A stretch of DNA of 64,000 nt, from positions 744,001 to 808,000 of the forward strand of contig LUGG01000001.1 of assembly GCA_001683735.1 (NCBI GenBank). Direction: 5' to 3'. Shown here in pieces: positions 11,633 through 23,764 of the stretch; positions within the stretch are counted from its first letter, which is position 1; each line of letters begins with the position of its first letter. The notes beneath the pieces are model-generated. The model was given only the letters and a program-made list of their open reading frames with translations, was not told the origin of the DNA and made no database searches. Source of the DNA: Grifola frondosa (Eukaryota > Basidiomycota > Agaricomycetes > Polyporales > Grifolaceae). A program made the translations under genes and the position numbers.

Positions 11633-14068
11633 TCAATTCTCCGTGATAGTGACCGCACGGAGAACATGCGCCAAAATCTCAACATCCGAGCTGTCACCAT
11701 CCGATCCCTCGACAAGTAAGAGAGACCGGCGGCGAGGCTCTTTTACGTTCGTACCAGCCCGCGCAGGTGTGGTTTGTATCATTACAGTGTCTACTGATGG
11801 AGAAGACGGGGAATCCACAATCACTCGAGGTGAGTCTGCAGAAATTATATTGTCAATTTGGGTATGCATAAATTGCATTTGTAACACTGACCGCGCCCTT
11901 TCGTAGCAGCCATTTGGCTGTTGGCCTTGATCTTCGGGGTCTTCGGTGCGCGTTTGCGCGTCTCGAACAACGGAATGAGCCTGCCCTCCCTGCATTTACC
12001 ACAGACTAATGGCGGCACAGTCAACCTATGGAAATGTTCATCGAGTACGGTAGACTTACCACACTCGTCTGGTCGGATAGATTTACTGAACCGGCCATAA
12101 CTACAAAAGCACGTCCAAGTCGTATCAAAACACAGCAGAGGAACACTAGACTGTACTTACATGTTTGCGCACTTCTCGCACCCTGAGCCGATGGCGTCAA
12201 TTAGCAACACATAGTCGATGAACGAAAGTTACACCCACTCCACTCATAATTATAGGTAATTTCATAGTTATGCTTCGTCTACAGAGGAATTTGAGTTTCG
12301 GATAAAACTTGGAACCGGTTAATATTCGAATGAACATACTGTCACTTCGATCTCGGGGCGTGCACGCATCACCTTCTGCGCCCTGTTGTAAAGATGGTCA
12401 TTCGTTGGCATGACCTAGAAATGATGGGGAACGCACCACGCATTGAAAAGTTTGCCATGGTTTTCATTCGGAGCGTTACTGATCACCCAACACGCAAGAT
12501 GACACATCTCATGCGACAGCGTGTTTCTAATGCGTTCTGCACAAGCGAAACGGTATGTTACCAACGCATTGATAGCAAACCTGAAGTACTGACCTTCGCA
12601 ATTCAGAATTTTCACTGCTAGTTGGATCTCAGTTTTCTGGACACCATTACTGGACCTAAATCACGGTCAGACATATTTCTTTGCAAGGCAATCACAACCC
12701 ACTTGTGCCACCTCGCTCTGCCTGCAGTTGTCAAAAGCCGCTTGTTCCACAGGAGTTCCTTTGTGCTGGAAGCCCGCCGTCAAACACTGATTCATTCAAC
12801 TCCTCGAAAAATGTTCGGGCATATGCTTCTCGCTGTACTTGCATGGCCGCCACCAGTGCCTTCTTAGACAGGCGCGGAGCTTTCCCTTTGCCACTCGCAG
12901 GCGTGAATACAGTTGACAATGCTCCCATGGACGACTTAGCCGGAGTGCGGCATGCCCTGAGAGAGACGTCGTCATCTTCGGATTCGGGTTCTTGCTCTAG
13001 AGGAGATGCTGGCCTTTTTCGTGGAATAACGATGGAGCCTGGAACTGCCGTAGAAACGGAGGGAGGTGCGCAGCGAATGGGTTTGCGCGCACTAGGTGGC
13101 TCATCGCTGGAGAGAAATTTTGTAAGTCCAGCCAAAGGGACAGTCGACAGAGCAAGTTGCATACAATACGAGAATCGATCCGTCATTGACGTTCCACGGT
13201 TCTATACTTTCGTCTTCGTCTGAGCTGTCGTCGACGAATAGCGGGATGTACTCCTCGGACTTCGAAGCGGTGTTAAGTCGAGTGTCGCGTTTCTCCTTCG
13301 CGTTTGTGACCCTTGGCTTTTTAGTCTTGCGATTTCGAACTCAGGTGAACTCGTAAGGTCAATAACCGTTGTATCTAGTTTTGTGCCTGTAATGGCAGGC
13401 TGATTGTTGGTAAACGGTGGATGCACGATCTTTGCATCGGGTTTCCCATCCGAAGCATCTGAGCTTGAGCTCTGAATGACACGGCGAGCACGACGAGTCT
13501 GCGCATTCCTGCATCTCGGAGCAGGCGGATGAGGACTGGATTGAATAGAATCACTGCAGATAATTTTATGAGAACTCCGGCCATTAAATATAACACTTTG
13601 GGGGGTGAATATGTCACTCACTTCTCGCCGTCGGACACCGAGGTCCATCCTCCAGGCATTTTATTTGTGAAGACATCCCTGAGAATCATCTGGGGACCCT
13701 TGTCCGTTGCTCTACAACATGAGATAAGCACGCTATCACGCTGGAAGATTGACGACACGCACGTTCCATCCTCCTCCCCAGATGATATTTCTATGATATT
13801 CATCCCGTTCTCTTTGGTATGCAGATGCTCGTTCCTCAGCCTGCATAGCGCAACATCACTAAGATTTTATCGGCTCCTGGAAGACATACTAACCAAATCT
13901 CTCTTCCTCACTATCTGGCACAATTTCTTCGTCATCCTTTCCTTTCGCGTAACTTTGCTCAAACTTGAATCCTGGAGACCCATCACAGCAGGTTGGGCTG
14001 GAAGGGTTCAGGACTATAGATGAGGCCTTATCTAGTGGTTTAGTATGTGGCAAGTGACTATGCATCAT
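11633..14068 (-). CDS. SprT-like zinc metalloprotease (ACRC/GCNA family)
   Basis: Family members degrade DNA-protein crosslinks. The N-terminal half (from a MMHSH start at 14068) is disordered, acidic and Ser-rich, with SUMO-interaction-like hydrophobic patches (MNIIEISSGEEDG, TVIDLTSS). The SprT domain follows: AYARTFFEELNESVFDGGLP, WNKRLLTTAGRARW, then the active site LSHEMCHLACWVI (HExxH) with the third ligand His in ENHGKLF. A zinc ribbon comes next (CEKCAN ... CGKCREGRLIP), and a charged tail ends at 11633. About ten introns. One break: between FDGGLP (near 12764-12771) and the STKELLWNKRL frame one base is missing. The 5' end is an estimate, because small exons upstream cannot be excluded. 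Confidence 0.82.
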
Positions 14069-14543
14069 ATTCTGTCTAGGATAGCATGAATGACAGCTGA
14101 GCAAGGCGGTAGAGTTGATGGGTGTACAGAGAGGATCGCGTCGAATGTTAACGCAAAAGTCCAACAGTCGATCGCGTCGTACACGTGATCGAGACAACGA
14201 TATTGCCTTTCTGGGAATACATTTATGGTACCACCAAGTCCTCTCATCTGTCCGTCGTCTGTAAGTTGAGTTGCTAGCTTGTGTATGTGCTTTAATTATG
14301 GAATAACATCACAATTGACATGTGCAATAAGATTGAGCGGACTCCAATACGATCAGACCAGCCACAAACGCGTTAGTGTGTCTAGACGCGTACCACGTGC
14401 GCTAAGTGTGACTACTCTGATTTCGACCTTAAAACAATCTTCGGCTCCTGAACTTCATAACTGAAGCCAAAAACAGTTTATTGATTTTAATTCATGGAAT
14501 TTGAGCAAATGTATCGTTCCATACACTCTTACAGGCTTCCGCG
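14069..14543. other. Intergenic, divergent promoter region
   Basis: 475 bases between the SprT-like gene (minus) and the MYND gene (plus). No recognised element; 5' UTRs or short first exons of either gene could lie here. Confidence 0.5.
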
Positions 14544-15781
14544 ATGGCTCATTGTTTGGACCTGAGGTTTTTGCTCCAGCCTATCTTAGTGCCATACTTC
14601 GTATTAATATATTATGTTAGGGATCGGGCTCCATTGATCGTATGCACATCGCTCAAGTGCGTTGCCAGTGTTCCGCATGATGATCCCCAGGGCTCATGGA
14701 ATGCTTTACAGGTTGGCTATGACTACCTCCCGGATGATAAGTTCGTCGCATTAATCTGAGTCGCCCTCGTGCATCAACATTGATCCTGAGCCAGCTATAA
14801 CCTTGCGCATACCTTCAGTAAAGAGGGAGACAAGTTTGGTTATCTGTACGACTTCGGTGATAAATGGTTCCATGACATCGAAGTACGCCTCGATAGGTAT
14901 TATCTTCACCGTTGTTGACCTCCATTATTAGGTCGAACATATTTGTTCTCCTGAAGAATCTAATGGCGAGGTTGTAATCATTGATGGCGAGGGAATGTGC
15001 CCCGGAGGTACGTGCCAAGATCCGCATTTATTTAAATTTGTGTTGACGCAGCGCGCAGAGAACATGGACGGCAGCTGGAAATATGTAGAAAACACTAAAA
15101 TTCTCAATGACGGCACTCCTAGCGAGAAGTACGCTCGAGTCTAAAACTTTTCCTTGAATAGCTTCTCACGTCGCGCCTACAGGCTTGCCAAGAAACGAGA
15201 GATCCTCCAGTCCCCCAACTACAACGACTACAAAAAATCCGCATCCCAATTCAACCACAAATCCTTCGACCTCCCTCTCGCCATCTCCCGCCTCTCCGCC
15301 GCGCTCGGCTCATCCGCCTCCGTGTCGAGCGGCGCAAAGGTGTACCACATGCCCATCATGTCGGGCGCGGAAGAAATTGCGCGCGGTATGCACGTCAAGC
15401 GTGGCCAAAAGGTGGAGCAGAAGTGGGACGAGGAGAACGGCGGGTTCTGGCAGGAGACGACGTCCAGCACACGCGACCGCCGCGCGGAGGCGGTGTGTGC
15501 GGCGTGCGGAAACTCTGCAGGCATGCAGCTCAAGGCGTGTTCGGGGTGCAAGCAGGTCTTGTGAGTACACGTGTATTATACGGTTGGGCTTTCTCAATTC
15601 TATACTGATATACTGCGGTCCTCAGGTATTGTTCGCGCCAGCATCAATATGTAAGCGGTCTCAATTTCTGACTTCCGGGTTGGTGTTGATGTTCGTCTCT
15701 CAGGAACATTGGAAGAACGGTCATAAGCAGCAATGTTCTCGAAAATTTTCTGACAAGGAGAAATCGGCAGGGTCCAAGTAG
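14544..15781 (+). CDS. pRiA4b ORF-3-like domain plus MYND zinc finger protein
   Basis: Function unknown; MYND fingers bind peptide motifs. The first part carries a block typical of the plasmid pRiA4b ORF-3-like fold (KFGYLYDFGDKWFHDIEVE, then IDGEGMCPGG). A linker follows and then a C-terminal MYND finger: CAACGNSAGMQLKACSGC, KQVLYCSRQHQ, then EHWKNGHKQQC across an intron. The sixth zinc ligand, normally Cys, is His here (YCSRQHQ). The exon from 14819 through 15137 reads without a stop apart from one intron. The start is uncertain: the ATG at 14544 opens a frame leading to VPHDDPQGSWNALQ, but the splice from there to KEGDKFGYL was not resolved. The stop at 15781 is secure. Confidence 0.75.
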
Positions 15782-16093
15782 ACAAACCTGACAACAGAAA
15801 ACTATACTCCCACCTCATATGAATTTCAGTGCTGCATTTAATATATGTTCTGATTCTCAGACTTAAGGCCTTAATACTTGTGTTTTGTCCGAGTTCTGGT
15901 AGCTCACAAAATATAACTTGTACAACCTGATATCGCATAGTGATGGTATAAGTACGTGATACAAATGTCGTAGATGCTACAGTAGTTGGGGCCCGTCTAT
16001 AACCTCCAAGTCACATAATCATGAAAGTCGTCAACGCGTATGATAGTGCCACCCATCCCGATCCAGCAGTCAATAGCGATGTGCAGTGCTCGG
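15782..16093. other. Intergenic, convergent 3' region
   Basis: 312 bases between the MYND gene and the second GH16 gene, whose stop codons face each other. Nothing recognised. Confidence 0.6.
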
Positions 16094-17801
16094 CTAATCG
16101 GAGCTCATTTGGTATATCTTCACACTTGCCACCTCCCAGTCTATGAAGGATCGGGCCATGAGTAATGTCGCAGGATGGTGATATGGAAGCAAAAGCAGTG
16201 GCACTCACAGGCTTCACTGAACGCTGTCCCATTACTGCGAACGAAATCCTCGCACGTCGCCACTCCGGTCCGCTGCGCACAGCTCTGATCCTGCCCCGGA
16301 ACGCCTGCCGCAGACCACACAGCCCCCGCCCACACACCGCTGCGAACGTCCATATGTCAACACATGAGTCATCAGCGAACATGATGATGGCATACCAAAG
16401 GGTAGTGTCAAAGATCGCAGTGTGGTTGTAAAAGAACTTGAATGGGCTGCATGTTGAGGCGGGGAAGTTCGCCATGGGTTGGCCCCACGTCGAGGGCTGA
16501 GGCGCGTCAGCTGTGATGTCTGCCGGGATTGCGGAACGCGGGAAGAAAAACACGGAGATGCCGGCATTGTCCCACAGCGCTGCGAAAGACAGTTCAGTAC
16601 TGTTAGTAACAACTCCGAAAAAGAGGAGTGCGCACTAGCATAGACTCCGCCATTGATATCGTTGAACGCGGCACCGAAGGAGTTCGTCTGGCTGGCGCGA
16701 ATGCCGCACCCCGCATTGCCGGTGTCTGCCGCGGAGCAGTCGGTAGTACCGATGAGGGTCCCAGTGATATTGAGTGCGGCGGGATCGGACGACGGCATCG
16801 TGCATCCGACATCAGTGTGCAGCGTGGCCTGGTTGTTCGTATAGTCGTTCACGCCCTCAACCATGTCGATCTCGCCTCCTACAGGCCAGTTCGGACCTTG
16901 TGTGGATACCTTAAAGTCAGGACACAGGGTTAGCTAGCGAAAAGGGGAAAGCTCGCACCATTGCTCCAAAATGCTGGCCACGTGCCGCATCCGGTGGGCA
17001 TATGCACGGCATCTAGAATGATGAGGCCACCGGTATAGCTGTACTGCGTTGTGATGCGTATGCTCTGACGGTTTCCTGTCACCTGTGGCGTAGTCTCCAC
17101 TCGCATGACCGCATTTCCGGCGCTATTAATTTCTATGATGTTTGCTGATTGCTGTTCGAACCTCAGTCAACGAAGAAACAAATGAGGGAGAGGAGCATGA
17201 TACATACTGCGGTGTTTTGATCTATGTACTGAGCAATGCCATCGGTGGTGACATCTGCGGCGTTGGTAAAATCCCAGCCGTCGAAGAATGTACTTCCTTG
17301 CTGTACATCCGGGAACGCATCAGGTTTATTTTCGAGTAAGTTCGCGGAGGTACGTACGTAGCTCTGAGCTACCTTCCAAGGCGAAGATACATTGGCGCTA
17401 CCAGACGGTGATGGAGCAGGAGCTATAGTGGTCATACCAGATGTCACTGCGATGCCTGAAGCTAAAACGATAACAGAAGACATACCAGTGACAGTAGAAC
17501 CCCCGCCAGATTGCGACACCGTCGAAGAGGAAACTGCTGCGCCACCGCCACCTCCCCCAGTAAGACCGGTGGCATTTGATGGCAGGTTAACACAATACAT
17601 CTTCGCGCTTCCAGGTTGCTGCTGTATCCGAAGACCATTATATGCGAGACGAAGATTATGAGCCAGTCCTGCGCTGCGCTTGATTACGTGTCGTCCAGCA
17701 TTGTTTGCAGTGCGGATCAAGGACTCGGAGCGGCGAGAGAGAAAAGTGGCATCGGAGGTACCTACAGTCAACAGAAGCAGAAAAAGGAGGCGGATACGCA
17801 T
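16094..17801 (-). CDS. Secreted GH16 endo-beta-glucanase, second paralogue
   Basis: Same design as the gene at 8716-10332: a signal peptide (LLFLLLLTVGTSDA), a basic region with HVIKRSAGLAHNLR matching AIKRSTGLAQDLR of the paralogue, a Ser/Gly/Val-rich linker, then FFDGWDF and the catalytic domain. The catalytic motif is GGEIDMVEGVND (E-x-D-x-x-E intact). Also present are GYxGxGLIxLDAVHMPTGCGTWPAFW-type blocks, CGVWAG and the last strand WEVASVKIYQ, ending at 16094. Introns fall at equivalent places and keep frame. The linker is longer and differs in sequence. Probably an older duplication, since the two proteins are clearly diverged throughout. Confidence 0.92.
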
Positions 17802-18485
17802 GTCGAGGACGTAAACGGAGTGAACAAGATGAGGGTGAAGCTGAAGGAGCTCTCGTGAAAAACGACGGAAGAACCGACCGAGGCGCAGCCGAGGTCGTGG
17901 CCTTGATTATGGTGGAGTCAGCGGTCAGCGCTGGAGAAGATCCGGATAAAAGCTGAAGTATTATGTAGTTTGAGAGGCGAGCAGACAGCACGGCGAGGTT
18001 CGGGGATGAAGAACCTCGTCGGCAGTGGAGTACCTCTTTATCATTTCCTCCATGCCTTTTGATGTCCATACATCACGTGCCCACCCTACCGGCGCAGGGT
18101 ACCGTAGGCCGCTGGGCCACCGCCACAACAGTACTGATGGCCACGAGTTCTGCACGTAGCAATGTCATGCATATGGATATCGTGCAGCACAATGTTCATC
18201 GCGCGACGCTCATTCTAGTTGTGATCGATCGAAACTTATGCTGATCTACACGTACACGTGATCAAGGACACGATGGTGGCGCGAACTCGGTGTCGGATGC
18301 ACTTCAAAGTTGAACCACAGCCTGAGTCACTCTCTGTTTTCACAGCATTTACGCATCCATTGCATCTAACTGAGAAGTCAAATTTATATGACAGAACCTC
18401 GCAGAGTCCCACTACTTTGAACTCTGGAATTTCGTGACGTTCTGTTCAAGCTCGCCTCGTTCTTAATACCTTGCCTGTGGCTATC
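17802..18485. other. Intergenic, upstream region of second GH16 gene
   Basis: 684 bases. Overlapping short frames are present on both strands, but none has domain or splice support. Presumably contains the GH16 promoter. Confidence 0.5.
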
Positions 18486-19058
18486 ATGGACAAGTGGCCC
18501 CAGGCGGCTGGTTGCGCTCAATGCACTGTCGCAACCCAATCCCCTGCGTGCTTACTAACGAAGCGAAGGGAAAAGAGAAAGAAGGTTGACGCCCCCCGTG
18601 CCCAACCGAAGCAACCTAAGTGTGGCGAATTTATTGGGGAGACCGAGTGCGACGTCCACGCTATATGACCAGGTTCTGCAGACGGTTTCAGATCTGTGGG
18701 TGAAGACAAGACGGACTTTGAAGCTGGATGTTCCGTGTTTGGCCTACACCTCGTTCTTGACAGACGACAGCGAACGTGCGTCTAGATTGATTCATGGAGA
18801 GGATATGACTGACGAAGACTAGTTTACTCATGGCGACAATAAGAATCTTTCTTCCCCGGAACCGCACCTGTTTTAACGATGGAGAACCTATTTGATAGCG
18901 CGGCGTCAACTTCTCGGGATGACATGGGATCTACCGAGGATGACGAAGTCAAGTCTGCCGATCCTTCGGTGTCAAGCACCGACGATGCAGATCATGTATC
19001 GCAGGGCGCACGGGATGATCAGTCGTTTATCTTCCTACAAGGAGCCTTAGAAGCCTAA
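18486..19058 (+). CDS. Possible small hypothetical gene
   Basis: Not recognised. A frame beginning MDKWPQAAGCAQC runs through a Lys/Arg-rich stretch (TKRREKRKK). A second frame holds YDQVLQTVSDLWVKTRRTLK, and a third, at about 18880-19058, encodes an acidic Ser/Asp-rich piece ending FIFLQGALEA. These could be exons of one small acidic-tailed protein, but the joins were not proven and each piece alone is within chance expectation. Listed as a candidate only. Confidence 0.2.
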
Positions 19059-19972
19059 GGCCGTTTGGCAATCCCGACGAACGGGCAGGAATTTCTTTTC
19101 GCATGCTTTCTGCTAATTATCCTCTGAATCTTCGTGCCCTTTGTAACTCGCTCGCTCGATCGTAACCCCGGTGATCTTCCTCCGAAGGGCGGCTCGACAG
19201 GTTTTCAATATTAATTATAGTCCGCACGCGAAGGAAGGTCTCAGCGGACCACACATGAGGCACCTTCTCATTGAGTGGTGCACCGCCCTAGTTTATTTAT
19301 TAACATATCACCCGCCATGTACACTCATTTCTTCAGGCAGTAGTGTTTCGTCCAACTTTACCGCTCTATACTTGTTACTCCGCAGCCGCAGCACCCGCAA
19401 ACCTCCGGCACCGATACATCACCTCGAACAGAAATTCCCTCATCGTTGCTACGCTTCTTGCGCTCTACCTGTGCTGCACCAGCAGGCACCGACCTCTCGC
19501 GCACACAGGTGCTGCGGCATCATCGAGCGATGAATTCTGTACACAGCATTGTACAGCGCTTCGAATGCATTTTCCCGGCGACATCTCGCCATTGCTTTTC
19601 GCGGAGAGTTTCTATCTCCGAGAGTGGTAATGCAGTGGTTGAATATTTTTCCAAGATGTGGGGATGCATTGCGTCTACGCATACGTAACAGCGACATGGG
19701 GGAAGACATACATCGCGATCATTATATCGTCATTGTGATACTAAAGCGAAAGGAAGAAAGTGCACACAAGAAGCGGAGTATGGACATATCTGATGAGGTA
19801 ACGAACAAAATAAAAATGCAACACCGACAACGAGCGCCTGCCACTGAAGGGTGAAAAATCATACAAAGATATGAACTAGCCAGAATATGGAGGAAGAAAA
19901 AATAAGACGCTGCAACATCCGTCCATGAGGTCCTCATCCGACATCTTCACACACACGCTACTCTATGGAGCA
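19059..19972. other. Intergenic, downstream of VAC8
   Basis: 914 bases with several overlapping short frames on both strands and no recognisable product. Part of it must be VAC8 3' UTR. Confidence 0.5.
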
Positions 19973-22411
19973 TCAGTGTCCGATCGAGCTCCCTGCAAAC
20001 GCCTCGCGCACGCTCTTTCGCAGTTCCTCGTGCTCCCTCCCGCTCACGCTCTCATCGCGCTGGCTCAGCGAGCTCGCCTGCGCCTGCGATGCGATGGCGC
20101 TGGGTGTTACCACGCCCTCGTTGTCCGTGAGGTCTAGGATGCGCCGTGCGAGCATCTGGATCTCGCCGTGGCCCTCGCCCGTCTCGGTGTCCTGATATGA
20201 GTGGTGGGAGTGCGGCGTGCCGCCCAGTGAAGACGCCGGGCTAGATGTGCGAGTCTCTGCAAGCGACCGGATGTTCGGGGTCAAGAGTGGGGAGTTGCGA
20301 ATATTGCTGATCAACTGGGGGTCTGGTGGGCAAAAGGTGTCAGCTTATGACGTCCGTTGTTTGCATATACCCACCTCCAGATTCAAGTAGCTGTACGATT
20401 GTCCATACCGCAATATGTTGGAAGGTAGCATCCGGACTTGTCAAGAACCGATAGAGATACTGGTGCATACCACCATCAGGCTTATCCCACACGTCGTTGA
20501 ATGCAGAATAGTCGTCCGTGGTGGTTCTGCCATCTAGAATCGATGTTGAGCAGGTGCTATCAAAGATGTGATCTGAAACTGACCCTTGGAGGACAGGTTA
20601 CCAAGAGCAGCTGCACTATTGCCTTGCACTTCGGAGCTTTGTGAATTCGTAAGGGGAATCAGAACTTCGCAGATCCCCATCTCCAACAACTGTCCCTTCA
20701 GCTCATCTGATGTAGAAGTCGTGTGTTAATTTTGCCGTCGACCGATGCCTTACGGAGGAAGATGCATACCACTTAGCGCCAATACCGCAATGCATGCGGT
20801 CATCTCGCTTTGAACGTTCATCGGCACCTCCAAAACCAGCTCCTTGATACTCTGCACAGCACCTGCCTTAACAATTGCCTGCTTGTTCTTCTCGGAACTG
20901 GCGGCAAGGTTGCGCAATGTAGAGATCGCATGGCACTGCACTTCCTCGTTGTCCTTGAAAGAGAGAAGGTTGATCAATGGCTGCAGGAATCCGGATTCTA
21001 TGATCGGCGACTCGTTCTGCGGGTGAATCGAGACATTCCGCACGCAGGCCGCAGAGGAGAGGATGAGGGGGAGATATGTCGACTGAAGTAAGCGTAATAG
21101 TGAAGTAAGGCCATCTGCCTTCACAATCTCCAGCTGGTATTTCTCTGGGAAAAAGAATGCCATTGTAAGCGTTGATACAAATAAAATGAAGATTGCCGAG
21201 ATTACCGTCGCTGGCAAGGTTGCGAAGAGCTAGTGCTGCCTGGCACTGGACCTTCAAGCTTGGGCTGTCCATGAGCTGTACCAAACTCGCGACCAACTTG
21301 GGTTCACTCTGCGCAAGCTTCTTCCGATTATTGGCTGATGACGTTTACGTTTAACGATTGGAATAAAATAAGATTTAAAACGTAAAAGAATATTACCATC
21401 AACTGCGATGTTGCTAAGCGCGGTCGTGCAATAATATTGTACATCCGTGTCTGAGGAGTTCAACAAGCTGACAAGCACCGGAATCGCACCCGCGTTGACA
21501 AGTTGTTGTCGATTCTCATCTATAACGGGGATATGATTTGGAAGCATCGGCGTGATAAGATGGGGAGCGTACCAGAATGTGTCATGTTGAGCAGCGCACC
21601 CGTCGCATTGCGCTGCACGCGCATGTCTTTCGAGCGTGCGAGCCGGGTGAGAGGGACAAGAGCACCAGATTTTGCAATCTTAGTCTTGTTGTCATCTTTG
21701 CAACAGACGAAGTTAGTTTTCAACGTTTACTGATATAGAAACGTGGCACAGACCATGTGTAGCAAGGTTCGTTACACAGCCAACCGCGTTACATTGCACC
21801 TCAACATTCGGGCTCAACATTTGCTTGATTAACGGCTCAAGGCCGCCCAGCTTCACGATGAGCAGCTTGTTGTCGGCTACACGAAATGAAATCAATGCTT
21901 CATTCGCATGACATGCTTGACATCACACACTGTTAACTGCCAGGTTGCCTAGCGCGGCACTTGCAGCGCGCTGCACCTCCGTGTCGTGGCTGCTCAGGAG
22001 GAAGAGGATGGGGTCGAGAGTGTCTCGGCCCACGGGGCGGACTTCCTTCTCAGTAATCTCGGCGAAGGCGAGCGCTGCGCTGCGTTGGAGATCAACATTA
22101 TCAGAAAATGAGAGTGTGGTCAATGCGGAAAGGGGGGATCCCGTGAAGAAGTTGGTCGTTGTTCGGTCTGAGATAATTCAGGAGGAAGTGAGTCTAGTCG
22201 GCCGGGGAGATGTTCGAAAATGTTGGCACATACTTTCTAGATACTGCAGTAGATCCGCCACAGCCTCGCGCTCGTTCTCCAGCAACAACGGCTCGTATGT
22301 CTGAGACCTGCGCGAGTGGACTATGTCATGAGAGAATTCAGCTAGATGACAGCAACGACGACAGAACTGGTACTGACAGCAGGATTCGCAACAGCTAGAA
22401 ATTATGCCCAT
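19973..22411 (-). CDS. VAC8: Vacuolar armadillo-repeat protein Vac8
   Basis: Lipid-anchored vacuole-membrane adaptor for vacuole inheritance, fusion, nucleus-vacuole contact and selective autophagy. The N-terminus [12 protein letters not shown] has Gly2 for myristoylation and four cysteines for palmitoylation. [21 protein letters not shown] follows, then tandem ARM repeats, with nearly one exon per repeat: [111 protein letters not shown] and [14 protein letters not shown]. The C-terminal tail is polar with [16 protein letters not shown]. Ten or so introns; frames hold throughout. The first intron (about 22308-22373) contains no in-frame stop and has a weak GTACCA donor, so retention would lengthen the lipid-anchor region. 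Confidence 0.95.
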
Positions 22412-22927
22412 AGTTCACAATGCGAATGGATAAAGCCGCTGAGCGGGGAGAAGGAAACACCAAGGAAGAGACAGATAGAAATGGACTTGGTAGAATTGAG
22501 AATGCCGCAGGTTGGCCAGGCGCTGGGTTCATGTTTGTGTTTATTTTGATTTTGCCTCATTTGGTCGGCGTCGGCGATCTGAGATCTACTGTACTTTTAA
22601 GTCTACTGCGGTCAGCCACCGTGTGCAAACCGTGCGCCTCTTGTCCGCGTTATCGGAAGCAATTTCGGACTTCGGGCAATAGTGCCCATTGTGTCCTCAA
22701 CCTGTAGATCATAGCGTTAATTCCGACAAGCTTCCTTCCACATACTAACATCCCATCGTCTCAACAATTCACTACTGCGGCTTCTCGAGGCGATGCCTTG
22801 CCTATGGCTATGTGGGTGCTGCGCATGAAGCCCGCCCGTAATCTATCATGGCACTGGGTATGATACCTCTTGCATAAATGCTGTTGCAGCAGGATGTGTT
22901 GTGACTGTACAACCCCGCTGCAGAGGC
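22412..22927. other. Intergenic, divergent promoter region
   Basis: 516 bases between VAC8 (minus) and the thioesterase (plus). No gene recognised. Confidence 0.55.
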
Positions 22928-23764
22928 ATGGCTAACGATGCAGAACAACTGGTCATCGCTCCGACCAGTGAAACCCCAATAGGAACCGTGGTATTCGTTC
23001 ACGTGAGTAGCCACAATTCATGAGCCTTTTCTACTGTTCACGATGGATCTGCAGGGTTTAGGTCAATTGAGAGAATCTTGGATGCCTACTGTTGAAAGGC
23101 TCGCGGAACGGCTGCCCGGCGTGAGATGGGTTCTTCCTCAGGCGTAGGTTTTCGTAAATGTGGTCGCATGGTTCAGGTGCTGACGTGCGAACGAAAGCCC
23201 CAATCGCCCGGTGACATATAATGAAGGGCGTTACCGCCCAAGCTGGTTCGACATAGCCAACCTTCCGCCGTGCGACTGCTATGACGAGACTGGTATCGCA
23301 GCTTCCGTTGCCTCGATAGAGAGCTTAATGCTTTCAGAAATACACGATGGAACAGAGTCAAGCAAGGTCGTCCTGGTTGGATTTAGCCAGGGTGCAGCAC
23401 TTTGCCTAATGGTTGCGTTGACCACGCTGCATGACTTGGGAGGAGTCGCGAGTCTGTCAGGGTGGATTCCGCGCCAGTCCAGGCAGGTATGTTATCTAGA
23501 GCTGTCATTGTATGCATGCACCTTAACGGATTCCTCCAGACAATGATCCAGATGGAACCGAATCTGCCTGTCTTTTGGGGCCACGGCAATTCTGACCACG
23601 AAGTCCCGTTACACGTGGCAGAAGAATGTGTCTCCTTCTTACGCGACACTTTAGATCTTCCTGACGAGAGGCTCGTATTCAAGACCTATGAAGGACTCGA
23701 ACACACCGTTAGTGAGGCAGAAATGGATGACCTTGCTGATTGGTTGTTACGAGTTCTGGCTTAG
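22928..23764 (+). CDS. Acyl-protein thioesterase / lysophospholipase (APT1 family)
   Basis: Alpha/beta hydrolase that removes palmitate from proteins. Starts MANDAEQLVIAP at 22928. The oxyanion block VVFVHGLG is split by an intron. The catalytic triad is visible: Ser in GFSQGAAL (nucleophile elbow), Asp in GNSDHEVP and His in EGLEHTVSEAE. YNEGRYRPSWFDI is the family's substrate-side loop. Four exons, about 230 residues, in frame, stop at 23764. Its neighbour VAC8 is palmitoylated in other fungi and is divergently transcribed, but a functional link is speculation. Confidence 0.92.

Noticed and set aside
19171..19900. Cluster of overlapping plus-strand frames
   Set aside because: Three overlapping frames with no dominant one, no domain and no splice pattern; probably non-coding DNA or VAC8 3' UTR antisense.
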